This document shows, piece after piece, positions 44,570-57,143 of a stretch of 64,000 nt of DNA (the stretch's first letter is position 1; the number at the start of each line of letters is the position of its first letter). The notes beneath the pieces were generated by a model. The model did no database searches. It was not told the DNA's origin and saw only the letters and a list, made by a program, of their open reading frames with translations. Location of the stretch: NCBI GenBank assembly GCA_029204225.1, contig CM055102.1:13539838-13603837 (forward strand), in the 5' to 3' direction. The position numbers were made by a program, and so were the translations under genes. This DNA is from Diphasiastrum complanatum. Taxonomy: Eukaryota; Streptophyta; Lycopodiopsida; Lycopodiales; Lycopodiaceae.

Positions 44570-46632
44570 TCAAATGTGTCTTACCATGTAGTGGGTGATG
44601 TGATCTGAGCCCCAAGCCATCCGAACTACATCTACAAACTCTATTGCTGTTTTCTCCAATAGGAGTGCATCTGCATATGAAATTGTGTCTTTTCTAAGCA
44701 CTTCAATCATATTATCGAGCTTTTTCCAAACTTCAACCTTCTTTACCCTTGTTGTTCTTTTATCTTCAAAGTCTTCTGTTGCAGAAATAACATCTTTCCA
44801 TACCGAGTATTGGATCTTAGACGATTCTTTAGAATGATTTGATAAAAATTGACGAGCTTTGACTCCTCCTATGCTAGGTTTATTGGGTATGTTTCTTGTT
44901 TTTCCCAAAAGCTTTTCATCTTTTTGTATTTTAACATGGCCTTTATGAAGGCCTGTTTTTGACAACACTTCCTCTAATCGAGCAATTGCTTGTTTTGATG
45001 CTGACTCTGGCTTAGTATTCCATGCAAACAAGATATGAAGGTATATTAATTTCTCTATGATCCTCACCTCTCCATGAAGTGTGCAAATATGCACATTTTG
45101 TAAAGGGATTGGTAGTACTGGTTTCCAGTTGGGATCTTCAATATCTCTTGAAACTCTTGTGTTCCTTGAAATGTCATTTGATTATTTCATACAATATAGA
45201 CATGGATGTTTTGAATTTGCTCCATGAGATACATTGAACATACATTTCAATGACTTCAAGTCTCCAGCTAGATGCCATTCCACCAAAATTCACCTCTTTC
45301 AAGAACACTAAGTACTTTATGATATCTGGATAACTTGTTCTGCTAAATCCAGGAAAGAAGATCGTGATCCTCCTTGATAACCTGTTTAACATATGGAATC
45401 ACAAGTTTTTATGTATTCAAAACAATTACCAAAAGCAATTGCACATGAATAATAGCCATTTTTTTACCTAAAAACATGCTAGCCACCATATGTTGTTTTT
45501 TGATTGCACACTGAAGTTGAGATCCCTTGAGTTTGTTGCATTGCTCAATGCTCCATTCATGAGAGTAATACTTACTCTTTCCAACTTATAGCTTCCGATT
45601 CATCTAGCTTGACCACCAGAATAAGTTTGCTCATACTAACACTTGTAATATTATAGAATTTCACTATAAATCTCAATAAATGATTCAAATCCACAAATAA
45701 GTTATTGGTAGAATTATATGACAAATTGCCAGACTTTGAATTGTAAACCTCATTGATGTGAAAAGGGATTCCAATGACATTTTGCATACCCTTATTCAAT
45801 ACATCTCTCTCCAATCTTATCTGAAAAGGGCGAGAAATGGAAAATTTTCTTGCATGCAATTGTCCAAAAGCCTCTTTAATAATTTTAAATATATTGGCAT
45901 ATGCCTCCCTACTAATACCTGAGAAATCACATGCTCTTTGAATTAACGTTCGGTCGATTACCTTACCGACCTCGTTCATCAAATCCTCAGTGACCTTGGA
46001 CTTGATTCAAGAATACCGATTATTGGCAAATAAAGACTTTGTGGACTTGGTTGTCAATACCGAACTCAGTGATTTTTCGATCAGGTCATTGCCCTTCATA
46101 TGCTCCTTTGCAACCAATGCTGATCTGCAAATGATTATGAAAATCAAGAAACCCAAATAGGACACATAATAAATGTCATGCTTCACAAAACTAAAATAAA
46201 ATTGATTCAAATCAAATCCTTACTTGAATGCTTAATCATTTTTCTCCGTTGGCCTCCATTTAGCAAAAGCTCATCAATGTCCTTCAAAATTCTTTTTCAC
46301 TTATTTCTTTTTTATTTCTTATCTAGTATGCGAGTTTCTTCTTTTAACTGGTCATTTGATATACGTAATGTCTGAACAACTTGTCGGAATTGATCAGTAC
46401 TTGCATTCAAATTTAACATAATATTATGTATACGTGCATTATCTTCTTTTGTTTGTAATAATGTGGTCTCTTTTTCTCTATAGTCAGCAAGCAAACCATT
46501 TAACATACATTCTAAACTCTGTATTTTTTTAACCGAGTTTGCAACACCATAAGTCATCAATCTTTCACAATAACCCAATAAACTGTTTTCTCCGTCACAC
46601 AAAAAATGGAGCCATCTTTTGTATTGTGTCAT
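44570..46632 (-). pseudogene. Multi-exon transposase-like pseudogene
   Basis: Minus-strand order: 46632-46312, a coiled-coil-like segment (SVKKIQSLECMLNGLLADY, later TLRISNDQLKEETR). 45982-45567, RACDFSGISREAYANIFKI ... SKLILVVKLDESEAISWK, ending at a donor GTAAGT. 45381-45240, LLSWI-stop-QNKLS and, after a shift, VEWHLAGDLKSLKCMFN with HPCLYC. 45177-44570, NWKPVLPIPLQNVHICTLH, VWKKLDNMIEVLRKD and AWGSDHITHYM. The CxxC plus HxCxxxH arrangement suggests a zinc-binding core, as in several plant DDE transposases. Multi-copy plant proteins of this type exist, but I cannot name the superfamily. In-frame stops make this copy inactive. Confidence 0.5.
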
Positions 46633-46696
46633 CTTCCATCTTTTCTTAATAAAACTCTCTTGGCTTCTCCATCTCCATCTCTCTCTCCCTCCCTCC

Positions 46697-46838
<142 letters not shown>

Positions 46839-46848
46839 AGTTGGGATA

Positions 46849-46880
46849 GAATAGCTTTGGATAGGCGCTCGAGCCCCCAA
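46849..46880 (+). repeat. Second copy of the 32-nt block next to a CT tract
   Basis: GAATAGCTTTGGATAGG followed by CGCTCGAGCCCCCAA. It is identical at 30 of 32 positions to the reverse complement of 31397-31428. In both places a CT tract precedes the block by about 10-20 nt in the same orientation. Confidence 0.7.
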
Positions 46881-49800
46881 GGTCTGTCCAGATGGTGATA
46901 ATCACCTACCTTAAAAGTGATAGCCACAATCGCTGCCAAGATCCATATCAAACAACATAGCTCAACGTGTCTATACACCTATATATATTTGGACAAATGT
47001 ACAATCAAGAAGCATGGTCGTCAAGAAAGTCAATCGATCAAGTATTGTAAATTGAAATGAAACAAATACAGTAGATGTTATTACATTGATTAGATTCAAA
47101 CAAAGAGTCAGTGTAAGCTATCAAATGATCTTCAAATTATCGACCCTACCATAGAACCAAAGTTAGTTTTGAGTAAATGGTTATCATTGTACCATTTTAG
47201 CTAACTTGTACTTGTTACTTTTTGAATCAATATTGCATTTTAATTTATGTCAGTGTGAATGTATGCTTCTCTGACTAAGTATTCTATTTGATATTGTTCT
47301 CGTATAGAATTGTCTAAACTATCTAATAGTTTTGCAATCAATAGTTTAATGACTTTGTGTTTGTCTACATAATTAATCTTATCGATTCTGACGACTTTGA
47401 AGCTAGAATCAAGTAGAATTAGTCGAGTCATTCGACTCACCATTCTAATTCGAATATGATAGGTGGCGGCTTATTCCGTAGAGCCCATCGATCTGACCTA
47501 TCGGACCTTCCATTTTCTCCAACACTGAAAATGAGAGTGTTTAGAATATGTCATGTTTTGAATCGAAAGGCATTAGTGAAAATTCCTTAAAAATGTCGTT
47601 ACAAAAATAATATGTAAATATAATTTGAGCTCTTTTTTTGTTTTAATGCGATTTGGAATTTCAAAATCATGCGTTGTCTTGAAATGTTGTTTCATTTTTT
47701 ATTATGATGGTTTTATGAAGTTTGTAAAAAACACGTTATAGTGCTTTATTAAAAATATGTATTTTTTGGCACTGTTTTTGGATATAATTTAGAAATTAAA
47801 AAAAAAAACCCCATGATTTTGGCCTAAAAATAGGTAGTCTAAAAAATACCAAGAAAGGTTACTCTTTTTTAGGTCAAAATCTTAAAACAAATGCCATCAT
47901 GTTATTTAAGACCTATCCTTAAAAAGTTTAGTATGGGAGTGTTTTGGACCATCTACAAAGGCTGGTTGTAAGATTAGTTGAAAGATAATAAATCATCCTT
48001 GAAGCACACTATTTTCATAGAAAAGTATTTTGAAACCCTCATTTGATTCATCTTTAGTAAGCCTAGCCATCATGTTTATATGCTTAGTCATGTTGTGCAA
48101 AATCCCAGTGAAGATTCGTTATGTTTCACAAGGAAAATCTTGTGGCACATTCTTTAGCACTAAAAATTTTGGCATTGAGCATAGAACATCACAAAGGAAT
48201 GTACTTCTATTTTTACAAATCATTGTATGCTTGCACTTTGCAAGGTAAAACAGCTAGCAAAATAGCAAACACTAGCTATTTAGCATTTCATTACTTTCTT
48301 AGGATATGAAAATCAAAGACTATTTGAAATAATCCAAAAATTTCTTCGGACATGATTTTGCATGATAGAAGTATGATAGGACAAAGTGGATTAGAGCAGA
48401 TTAATATGAAAGCTAGACCATTACCACCAAATATCAAACTCTAGTTTCAAGATTTAAGTTACATACTGCACGGGGATTTTTTTTTATTTCTTGTTCGTTA
48501 AAGTGATGTAATATTCTAACTTTAAGTTGATTACAAGGATCACTAATGATCATCTATTAATGTGTGCATTTTATGTCACATAAACTTTCTAAGCAAGGCA
48601 ATCTTCCCTTGAAGTAATATTCCCCTTAGAAGCAATATTCCCTTAATGGTTGTCCACATCAACATGTCTTAAATTGGGTATCATATTATAAAATGTTGTA
48701 CATATTTTCAACTAAGATCTACTTTTCTTGTGCATCATATTTCAAAACCAATGATAGTGACATAAAGGAGTATGATGATACCAATTCAATAACACTTGGT
48801 GGAAATGGAATCAAAATCTACAAAAATTCACAAGATGGATCATGATGTGCATTGAGCTTTAAAACAACTAATTATAAATGGCTTTATGAAAAGAGTAAAT
48901 GTCAAATCACAAGAACTCCTACAAATACTATACTTTTCATGGTTTTAAGCTCATCTCATATACAATTATTGAGACTTGAATTTATAAGCTCAAATATGGG
49001 CTTCTACCATTGTTCTTTTTGTGACCAAGTAAAAACACAAGGTGATGGACACTTCTAAAGCTAGCCGCTACGTATTTTAAGCAATAACATCATCTACTAG
49101 AAGTCATTTAAAAATTCCTCACATCACTCACCTTTCACACATACATACCATAAAGGAGACATTGTTAAAATCTATAGTGAGAGCTCATTTTCACACATAC
49201 GTTATTGCTTGGAATATAAAATGATCCACAAATCAATTTAGAGGTTTTTTAACATGAGCCAAGCAAAAATATATTCATTTAATGAGTCTTTGGCTCATTA
49301 ACATGGCGAAAACCAATCACAATTGGGCCCATAGCTCATAATATGGTTGTAAGCCCACAAAGCTTCCATAGACATGCACATACCTCAATGCCGACTTCAT
49401 AATTCCATGAAAAAAAATGAGGCTTATTAGAGGAGGGAAGTGGCCATTGTTGGCACCTTGGCATTTTTTTTTTCCCATCCTCTCCCCTCCCATGTTGCTA
49501 CTACTAATCCTATATGAAGATGTTTCTCAAGTTAATGGTAAGCCTTGTTTGAGGTTATTTCTAGTGGTATGGTCTATCTAGCAACACTTCTAATGGTGCT
49601 ATATCTTTGTGTTGACAACATATCTTCAATAGGGAGCTACTTTCATAATAGCCTAAAGCTTCTCAAAAAAAGAAATTCAACCTAATATTGCATGTTTCGA
49701 ATGCTCTCTCATGAGGCCCCTCATGTTGGTGAAATGATGATCTTGAATTTACAAGATTTCTCTTTTGTGATAACATACATGATGGACACTTAGTGGGTCC

Positions 49801-50268
49801 CGCCACATGACACGATATAGTTAGGGTTAATATATGTGAGGGCATTGGCATCTTGCATGTATAAGCTCACCAACCCAAGGGGCATAGGTCATGTGCCAAT
49901 CTTAGCATTCAAACACTAATCCATTCAACATCAAATTATTATGGAAAAACAAGAAATCAAGAAAATTATCAAGAAATCAAGAAACTAGATAAAAGTTGCA
50001 AACCTTCACCAAATATGACAAAGTATCATCATTCATCATTATTGATCTTTCAATACATAGGGCTTAGAGCATGGTCAAAGCTCTCATGTGATTTTGGGCA
50101 CATGAACCACAAGACACTTCAAGAAAGCTCTCCAAGAGAAGCTTCAAGTCCAAATTAGACAAAAGAAGAACACCCACCAAATTTAGCATGACCTCAGCTA
50201 TTTATAGTGGTCCTTTGTGTTTCTACTATGAGTTTGGGACCTTACTTAGCTAAATTGGGCCTTACAAC
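46881..50268. other. 3.4 kb without recognisable gene
   Basis: Strongly AT-rich. Only short frames without domains; no LTR ends or inverted repeats stood out. The small frames at 48030-48309 and 48852-49058 look random. Confidence 0.4.
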
Positions 50269-50452
50269 CATTATTACAAATCCCTTATTTACAAATTTAG
50301 CGCAGTTGTTCAAGCCACTTTATTAACTGTCCTATTGACTAATTTTGATCTAATTAGCTCCATTATTACAAATCCCGCTATTTACAAATATAGCGTAGTT
50401 GTTCAAGCCACTTCATTAACTGTCCTATTGACTAATTTTAATCTAATTAGCA
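50269..50452 (+). repeat. 92-bp tandem duplication
   Basis: CATTATTACAAATCCC begins at 50269 and at 50361. The two units differ at a handful of positions. Confidence 0.9.
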
Positions 50453-50599
50453 CTAAAATTAGTAAGCTCATGGTCTAATTACATGCAGCACATAGTAGCC
50501 GATTAGAACGGGAGAGCTATTCTGCAATATTCCTGCTCTCTTCTTCGTTCTCGTTCTTCCTATCTCCCTTGCCCCATCAATGAGCTCTTTAGATTCACC

Positions 50600-52779
50600 A
50601 AAATTATATTTATTAAGAAAACATCTGAGGCATTCAACTGTTTCAAAGATTTCAAACAGTTTGCTGAGACTCAAACTGGTCAGAGGATCAACACCCTGCA
50701 GTCTATTTCTAGGGGAGAGTATATGTCTGATGAAATGGCGAACTACTTATTTTCATGTGGCGTGCACCATCAACTCACTGCTAGCTACACTCCACAATAG
50801 AATGGAATAGTTGAAAGAAAGAATCGAACACTCACACAATCCATGATGTCCAATGCTCAGTTACCCAAGAAATTTTGGGCTGAAGCCCAAGAAATTTTGG
50901 GCTGAAGCAAAATCTATAGTCTGTTATTTGCAAAATCATTCCAACACAAAAGCAGTTGACTCTAAGACTCCGTTTGAAGTCAACATCACATAAAACATAT
51001 CGCATCTATGATGTTGAAACTGGTCAGATATCAGTCAGCTGAGATATTGTCTTCCTTGAAGACGATTGTTCAACCACAACATGAAGACATCCCTGTCATA
51101 CACCTAGGAGATTCATCTACTCAAGGACCTATAGTTCGAAGATCTACTCGAAAACCTGATCGATTCGTCTCTCAAGCATTTATTATCAGTCATGATGAAC
51201 TTACCTCTGCTGTAGAATCATTATCAATGTCAGATGCAGACAAATGGAAAGTTGCCATGGATGCTGAGTATAACTCATGGATGAAGAACAAGACCTAGAG
51301 TCTTGTTGATCCTCTTGCAGGTACAAAACTAATTGACACTAAATGGATCTTCAAACTAAAGCTCAAGCCAGATGGATCAATTTCCAAATGGAAAGCCCGA
51401 TTGGTGGTTAAAGGATATGAGATAGATTACATTGACACTTTCAGTCCAGTGGTAAAACATCAATCTATTCGAACGTTGTTGGCTATAGTTGTTGTAGAGG
51501 ATCTGGACATTCATCAGATGGATGTCCAGACACCATTCCTAAATGGATACATTCAAGAAGATATTTATATTTATCAGTCATAAGGTTATGTCTTTCAAGG
51601 CCTAGAGCATAAAGTATGTAAATTGCAGAAGGCTCTCTATGGGCTCAAGCAAGCTCCAAGGGCTTGGTTTGAAAGAATTAATCACTTCTTGTTGCAACAA
51701 CAATTTATTTCTTGTTCTGCAGATTCAAATGTGTATCTGAAGCATAAAGGGTCAATCTGTGTCTTAATAGCACTATATGTCGATGATTTTTTAATCATCA
51801 GCAATTCTAATCAGTTATTGTTCGAAATAAAATCTTTACTTTCACAAGAATTTGAAATGACTGATTTAGGCCCAGTTCACTACCTACTTGGTATGAAGAT
51901 CACCAAAGATCGCGCAAACAGAAGAATCACCATAAGCCAAGAAGTCTATCTAACCAATGTACTTCGCAGATATGGCATGGAGGACCTTAAGCCGATAGAT
52001 TCACCCATGGATCCAAGATCCAATCTATCAAAAGACATGTGTCCCAGAATCGAAGCAGAACAAAAAGAGATGTGCAAATACCCTTATCAGTCGATAATCA
52101 GATCAATAATCTATTCTATGATCTGCACTCGACCTGATCTTGCATATATGATAAGCACATTGTCACAATACATGTTCAATCCAGGATTACAACATTGGAA
52201 GGCTCTTCAAAGAGTATTAAAGTACATTCAAGCTACAAAGCACAATGCTTTGTGCTATAATGGAAACACAGAAGCTGCACTTACATTAGTCACCTATTCA
52301 GCTTTTGACTAGGCAGGAGATGTTGATAGCATAAAATTCACACCTGGATACATCTGCTTCCTTGCAGGAGGACCCATTTCATGGAACAACAGAAGCATAA
52401 ATGCATTTCACTGTCCTCTACAGAATCTGAATATGTTGCAGCTACATCAACAGGGAAGAAAATTATTCGGCTTAGAGGTTGCTATAGAATTCGCGATTTT
52501 CTCAAATTAGTCCAACTATACTCTTGTGCAACAATCAGAGTTGTATAGCTCTATCTCTAAACCCATGAAATCATTCTAGAACTAAATACATAGAAGTTCA
52601 GTTTTACTTTCTTAGAGAGAAAGTTCAGAGTAAAGCAGTTTTACTAAGTAACTACCATACTAACATTATGTTGGCTGATATTTTGACAAAACCCTTTTCA
52701 AGAGAGAGACATGCTACTTTGGTAGGTATGTTAAATCTCGATTCGGATTCAAATTCATAGTAATAAGCTTAAGGGGGAG
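50600..52779 (+). pseudogene. Ty1/copia copy: decayed integrase, RT and RNase H
   Basis: The integrase remnant has TPQ-stop-NGIVERKNRTL (about 50790-50830), with a local duplication GAAGCCCAAGAAATTTTGGG. RT spans 51240-52310: WKVAMDAEYNSW, KWIFKLKLKPDGSISKWKAR, HQMDVQTPFLNGYI, LYGLKQAPRAWF, the catalytic LYVDDFLIIS at about 51773 and YLLGMKITKD. The RNase H end is recognisable as DILTKPFSRERHA near 52678. Stops at several points (51296, 51581, 52310) make it inactive. A polypurine tract AAGGGGGAG (52771-52779) ends the internal part. It lacks gag and protease at its left end and is a different copia lineage from the one at 36-39 kb. Confidence 0.85.
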
Positions 52780-53120
52780 TGTTGAAGTTAATTTTACTCC
52801 TACTCACTCTAACCGGCCTCTTATTCACTCAAGAAAATCACTTTCTTACAAGCAGTCTGCAGAAATGAACTGTTTCTTGCACAGTTTGTAGTTTTACACG
52901 CAATCTTCAATAGACGAGGAATGCGAAATCTCAACATTCCAGAAAATCGAGGGGGCATAAGGTTTTTTCAAAGAATGTGAAATATCGTAGATCTGCACGG
53001 AATTTTGTACAAGACATGTCTACATCTTCACACTCCTTTGAATAACCGAGCTACTGATCAACTACAGAACTGTTAATGATCTTGTAATTGTAAAGTTAGA
53101 ATAACATAAGATCATTGAAA
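52780..53120 (+). repeat. 3' LTR of the copia copy (end uncertain)
   Basis: Starts TGTTGAAGTTAATTTTAC directly after the polypurine tract. No left LTR was found to define its end, so 53120 is a rough limit; the leader of the next gypsy copy begins somewhere before 53390. Confidence 0.5.
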
Positions 53121-53389
53121 CTGATAGATTGATCATTTTAATCGATTTTCACAGTTGGTCCATTTTGAACGGATTTTGAAATCTCAGTTTTTCGTAAAAG
53201 TTTAGATTGGTCCTTCTAAGTTGTTATTGTTCAAATCAATCTGATATTGATTAAATGGAATTTTCTTAATAAAGTGAAAGACCTTGTTGAGTTATATCAA
53301 CCCGTTATGAAGGTCCAGTACATTTTACTTTTTAGTTGAAGATTTGGATCTATCGACTAATTAAGCTGATTTTTCTGTTTCAGAAAATG

Positions 53390-55521
53390 AATATGGCAAA
53401 TGATGATGTAGCTCTAGATGGTCAGGTGCCTATGCCTACCTATTTGTAGATTTTCCAGTAGTTAAGCAACGTGCTTAACGAAATGAACAATCAGAACACT
53501 TTAAGGGATCAACAAATGGAAGTACTATTGAATCAAATTAAGACGCTATCCTCGCTGAATTTGGGCTTTCCGCTTGAACTATTTTTGAGGGAGAAGAAAG
53601 AGAAGATGTTTGAGATTAGATTTAGCACGTACGGACATAATCCTAGGGTATGAGTGGTTATTTGATAAATCCCCTGATATAGATTTTGAGAAGCATGTTC
53701 TCTCTTTTTAGGAGGATAAAAAAATAGTTCCACTGTTTGGAGACAGATATGTGCATCCGTCTTCATTTGCTAATGTAGTGGAAATTTTTGATTCATAGTA
53801 TGAAGCTTATTCTTTATTTGCCAAACCCATTTTGGATTTTTCTAAAATGCATCCAAGTAGTTGTGAATTGTTAAAAATTCTTAACTCAGTAGATTTAGAT
53901 CAGGAGCAAATTGAGAAGAATAAGATATTGTTTGAATTCAAAGATGCGTTTCCAGTTGAATTACCTCATGGAATACCATCGTCTAGGTCAGTAGACCACA
54001 AGATAGAGTTAATTTCAGGTAGTCACCCTATCTCTAAACAACCATATCGGTTTTCTTAGAAAGAAGAGATAGAGATTACTAATCGAATTGCAAATCATCT
54101 TAAGATGGGTCATATGCAGCCAAGTATGGGGTGCTCATGTTCTTTTGAAAGCAAAGAAAGATGGAGGCTTCCGATTGCTTTCATTCACCTAGATTTCCAC
54201 TGATCTTTATCTTTCATTGAGAGGAAAGTGTGAATCAGATTCTCATTTTGGTCCCATCTGGAAGATAGTTGAGACAGAGAAAAATGAGAATGGAATAAAA
54301 ATAAATTCACAAGGGTCTCAGGTTCTTTTGAAAGATAAGAAGATAATGGAACAGTTCTCTATCCGAGGTGGTTTACTATTTCGGAATGGGAAAGTTTGTG
54401 TACTAGCGGATGATGAGATAAAAAAAGAGGATTATTTATGAGTGTCATGACGTTACCTGTGCAGGTCCAAGTATACACATGACTCTGGACTTGGTCAGAA
54501 GAGAGTTTTATTGGCCAAAACTCAAGCCATTTGTCGAGTCTTATGTGGTTAGATGTAGACCTTCTCAATTAGCCAAAGTTGAATGCTTAAAGTCTGGAGG
54601 GTTGTTACATCCCTAGATATCCCTCAAAAATGATGAAAAAGTATATCTATGGATTTCGTAGTTGGACTTCCAAGGACCCAACACCAGAATGATTCTATTT
54701 GGGTTGTGGTGGACAGTTTAACTAAGTTAGCTACTTTTATACTAGCCAAGTCAACTGCAAAGGCTTCTGATTTAGCCTAGGTCTTTGTTGAAAGATTATT
54801 CAGACTTTATGGACTGCCAAGTGATATAGTTAGTGATAGAGATCCTAAATGTACAAGTCACTTTTGGTTAGCTGTATTCCATACGCTAGAAACCTCCTTT
54901 AGTTTTAGTTCTACTGAGATGGCCAGACTGAGAGAACTAATCAGACTATGGAGGATATGTTGAGAACATATGTGTCTCACAGGCAATCTCAGTGGGAAGA
55001 TTATGCTCCTTTGATTGAGTTTGCTTACAATAATAGAAGACATTCTGCTACAGGTTATAGTCTATTTATGCTGATGTACATGTTTCAACCTAGATCCTTG
55101 GTAAATGTGGAAACAAAGTTTGTTAAGATCCAAAAAGTTGCGTTGCATGACATGCATGAAATGTTGCAAGTGGCCCGTGATTGTATTAGGAAGCACTATG
55201 CCAATCTTAAGTGGTCTCTCAGAGATTTTAGAGTTGATGACTGGGTATATCTTAGAATACCTAAAGATTCTAAGACTATGCGTATGGGAAAGCATTATAA
55301 ATTGTCTACCATATATTGTGGACCATTTCAGATTATAAGAAAAATCGATTCTTTAGTTTACGAGATTGATCTTCAGGACGAGACCGCCGCTCCATGTAAG
55401 CCGGTTGAAAATATGTTTACATGAAGGTGACATAGTTGGTTCCGCGGAAGATCTTACCCATTTGGAGGACTTATCGCTTAGTATACTTTTGGAACTTGAA
55501 AAAGTACTCAAAGATAAACAA
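53390..55521 (+). pseudogene. Chromovirus copy F, deleted and decayed
   Basis: Same family as copies A and B but on the plus strand. The gag start is at 53471-53610 (LNEMNNQNTLRDQQMEVLLN), then the frame jumps to the protease second half (DIILGYEWLF, broken). Next come the linker 53832-54059 (SRSVDHKIELISGSHPISKQ), a jump over almost all RT and RNase H, the RNase H end and zinc region 54217-54620 and the integrase core and C-terminus 54690-55400. It ends within the chromodomain at KVLKDKQ, where the element at 55522 is inserted. Two in-frame TAG codons stand where copy B has CAG. Confidence 0.85.
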
Positions 55522-56341
55522 TGTTGGGGGTATTCCCAACAAACTGTAAATAAATAAATTCGACTGATAAAATGTGTTGCGAGGGCATGGCATCCTGTGT
55601 GTATAAGCCCCTGGCCCAATGAGCACACAAGTTAAGTTGTAAATAGAATATTAGACTTGGGCCTTTTGTAATTAAAATAAAACTTGAGGCCCAAAGTCAA
55701 TTTTAGACTTAGAGTTTACTTTTTAGAGTTGGGTCCAATTTTGGACTCACATGAATCTTGTGATTTCCAATGTACTTTTTGTGGACCCTTGGATCAAGTT
55801 GGGTCCAAGACGAATGGATAGGATCAATGTGAATATTAGCCAATAGGATTGAGGGGCAAGGGCCTTCCCCATTTTATAAAAAAGCACCATTTGTACACTA
55901 TTTCGGTGCTTAATAGAGAGGAGGAGACTCTATCATTTTGAGAGCTCAAGCATCCTCATTTGCTAATCACTCTTGCTTATGCTATTGTTGTGATTGCTAG
56001 TTATTTCCATTTCTTCCATGCTTTTTGTTTGTGATTAGTTAAGGTTTCTCCATAAGCAATGACATTGAGCATTTAAGCTAACCTCTATCTCATCTCTCTC
56101 TCTTTCTCTCTTCTCCTCTCTCTTCCTCTTCTTTTCTATCCTTTCCCTTCACCCAAAATCATGATGAATGTTAGTGTAGAGGAGTAGAGTTAAAGGAGGG
56201 TAGTGTTAGTGGAGGTAGAGTTAGATGCAAAGTAGGAAAATAACTAAAATTAGCATCTATGCATAGTTCGGTACCTATCCAGTGATCTAACACTTGTTGA
56301 CAGGTGGGAGGGCTATATTACGCAAGATCTTCGACCCTACA
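55522..56341 (+). repeat. Left LTR of the compact element
   Basis: 820 bp. The first 20 bases form a dyad (TGTTGGG ... CCCAACA). A TATA-like TTTTATAAAA lies near 55874, with a long CT-rich tract at 56093-56145. Confidence 0.88.
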
Positions 56342-56805
56342 GTGAGGAGAAAATAAACGAATTCCTATCAAAGTATCCCCACGAGTCATCAAGATATGGC
56401 TGGCATATATCGTTTTCAGCTCAGACAATAAAGGGCAAAGAACTACAAGCATTACCCGCCCTCCAACCACAACTAAAGTGGCGTGAACAGTTGTTCGAAA
56501 GAGACCTTGCGACCATCAGGGCCTATGTGACGAGTCCGCAACAATTACGGGTGAACGCGCACTTCCTGCTATGTACACGACGATCCAAATGGGCAAAATG
56601 CGGCACCCCTCTGGACAAACTCACAATTCAAAACTTCAATTGGCCGATCATTCATTCAGAGTACGGTTGGACTACGGAGGTGGATGCAAGAAGGGCTCTC
56701 ACCACATTCGCGAATCACTATGTCAATTGCCCTGATCCAATAGTCTGCGCGGCAGCCACTTACGCCCGAGACTTAGAACATTTAATGGGGATCGAAACTA
56801 AATGA
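56342..56805 (+). CDS. Unassigned ORF 1 of the compact element, running in from the LTR
   Basis: The frame is open from a TAG near 56258 inside the LTR, across the LTR boundary, to a TGA at 56803-56805, about 180 codons. It has no ATG except near its end. Readable parts include DRWEGYITQDLRPYSEEKIN, SSRYGWHISFSAQTIKGKEL, FLLCTRRSKWAKCGTPLDKL and NWPIIHSEYGWTTEVDARRA. The composition is clearly protein-like and GC-richer than the flanks. I do not recognise the family. The missing start suggests a captured exon or gene fragment. Confidence 0.45.
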
Positions 56806-56854
56806 GACATATTTTCTCTCTCTCTCCCCCCCCATATTTTTTGACATTAATAAG

Positions 56855-57097
56855 GTGCTACCTTCAGACAAAGTCGAAGATCAGCTGCCAATCGCTCGTG
56901 TGTATTACCGAGCTGTACTTTTGGGCGATCCATGGACACGCAGATTCCAAGCATGGGTCTACCAAGATTGGCTGAGAGGAGTCCACAAGTCCCTTCACAC
57001 ACCCAAGGACTTGAAGAAACTGAACCGCCTCAACTATATGGAGGACGTCACAACCTACCTGATGCAGCAAAGGCAGGCGAAGAAAACTCTTTACTAA
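56855..57097 (+). CDS. Unassigned ORF 2 of the compact element
   Basis: 80 codons in a protein-like frame: KVEDQLPIARVYYRAVLLGD, TRRFQAWVYQDWLRGVHKSL and YMEDVTTYLMQQRQAKK. The start shown is a GTG and the frame is open slightly upstream. It is separated from ORF 1 by about 50 bp of CT/C-rich sequence that looks like the 3' end of an intron (pyrimidine tract then AATAAG), but no matching donor is present. Possibly the continuation of ORF 1. Confidence 0.4.
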   Translation: MLPSDKVEDQLPIARVYYRAVLLGDPWTRRFQAWVYQDWLRGVHKSLHTPKDLKKLNRLNYMEDVTTYLMQQRQAKKTLY

Positions 57098-57143
57098 ATC
57101 GGCAGAGTGCCGAGGGACCGACACTACTTCAGGCCGTGGGTCC

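Noticed and set aside
45174-45392. 72-codon minus-strand frame with NFGGMASSWRLEV
   Set aside because: It is a shadow; the family-like reading (VEWHLAGDLKSLKCM) lies in a neighbouring frame.
47000-50200. Small frames at 48030, 48121, 48852 and 49663 as genes
   Set aside because: Short, AT-driven, no motif, no splice context.
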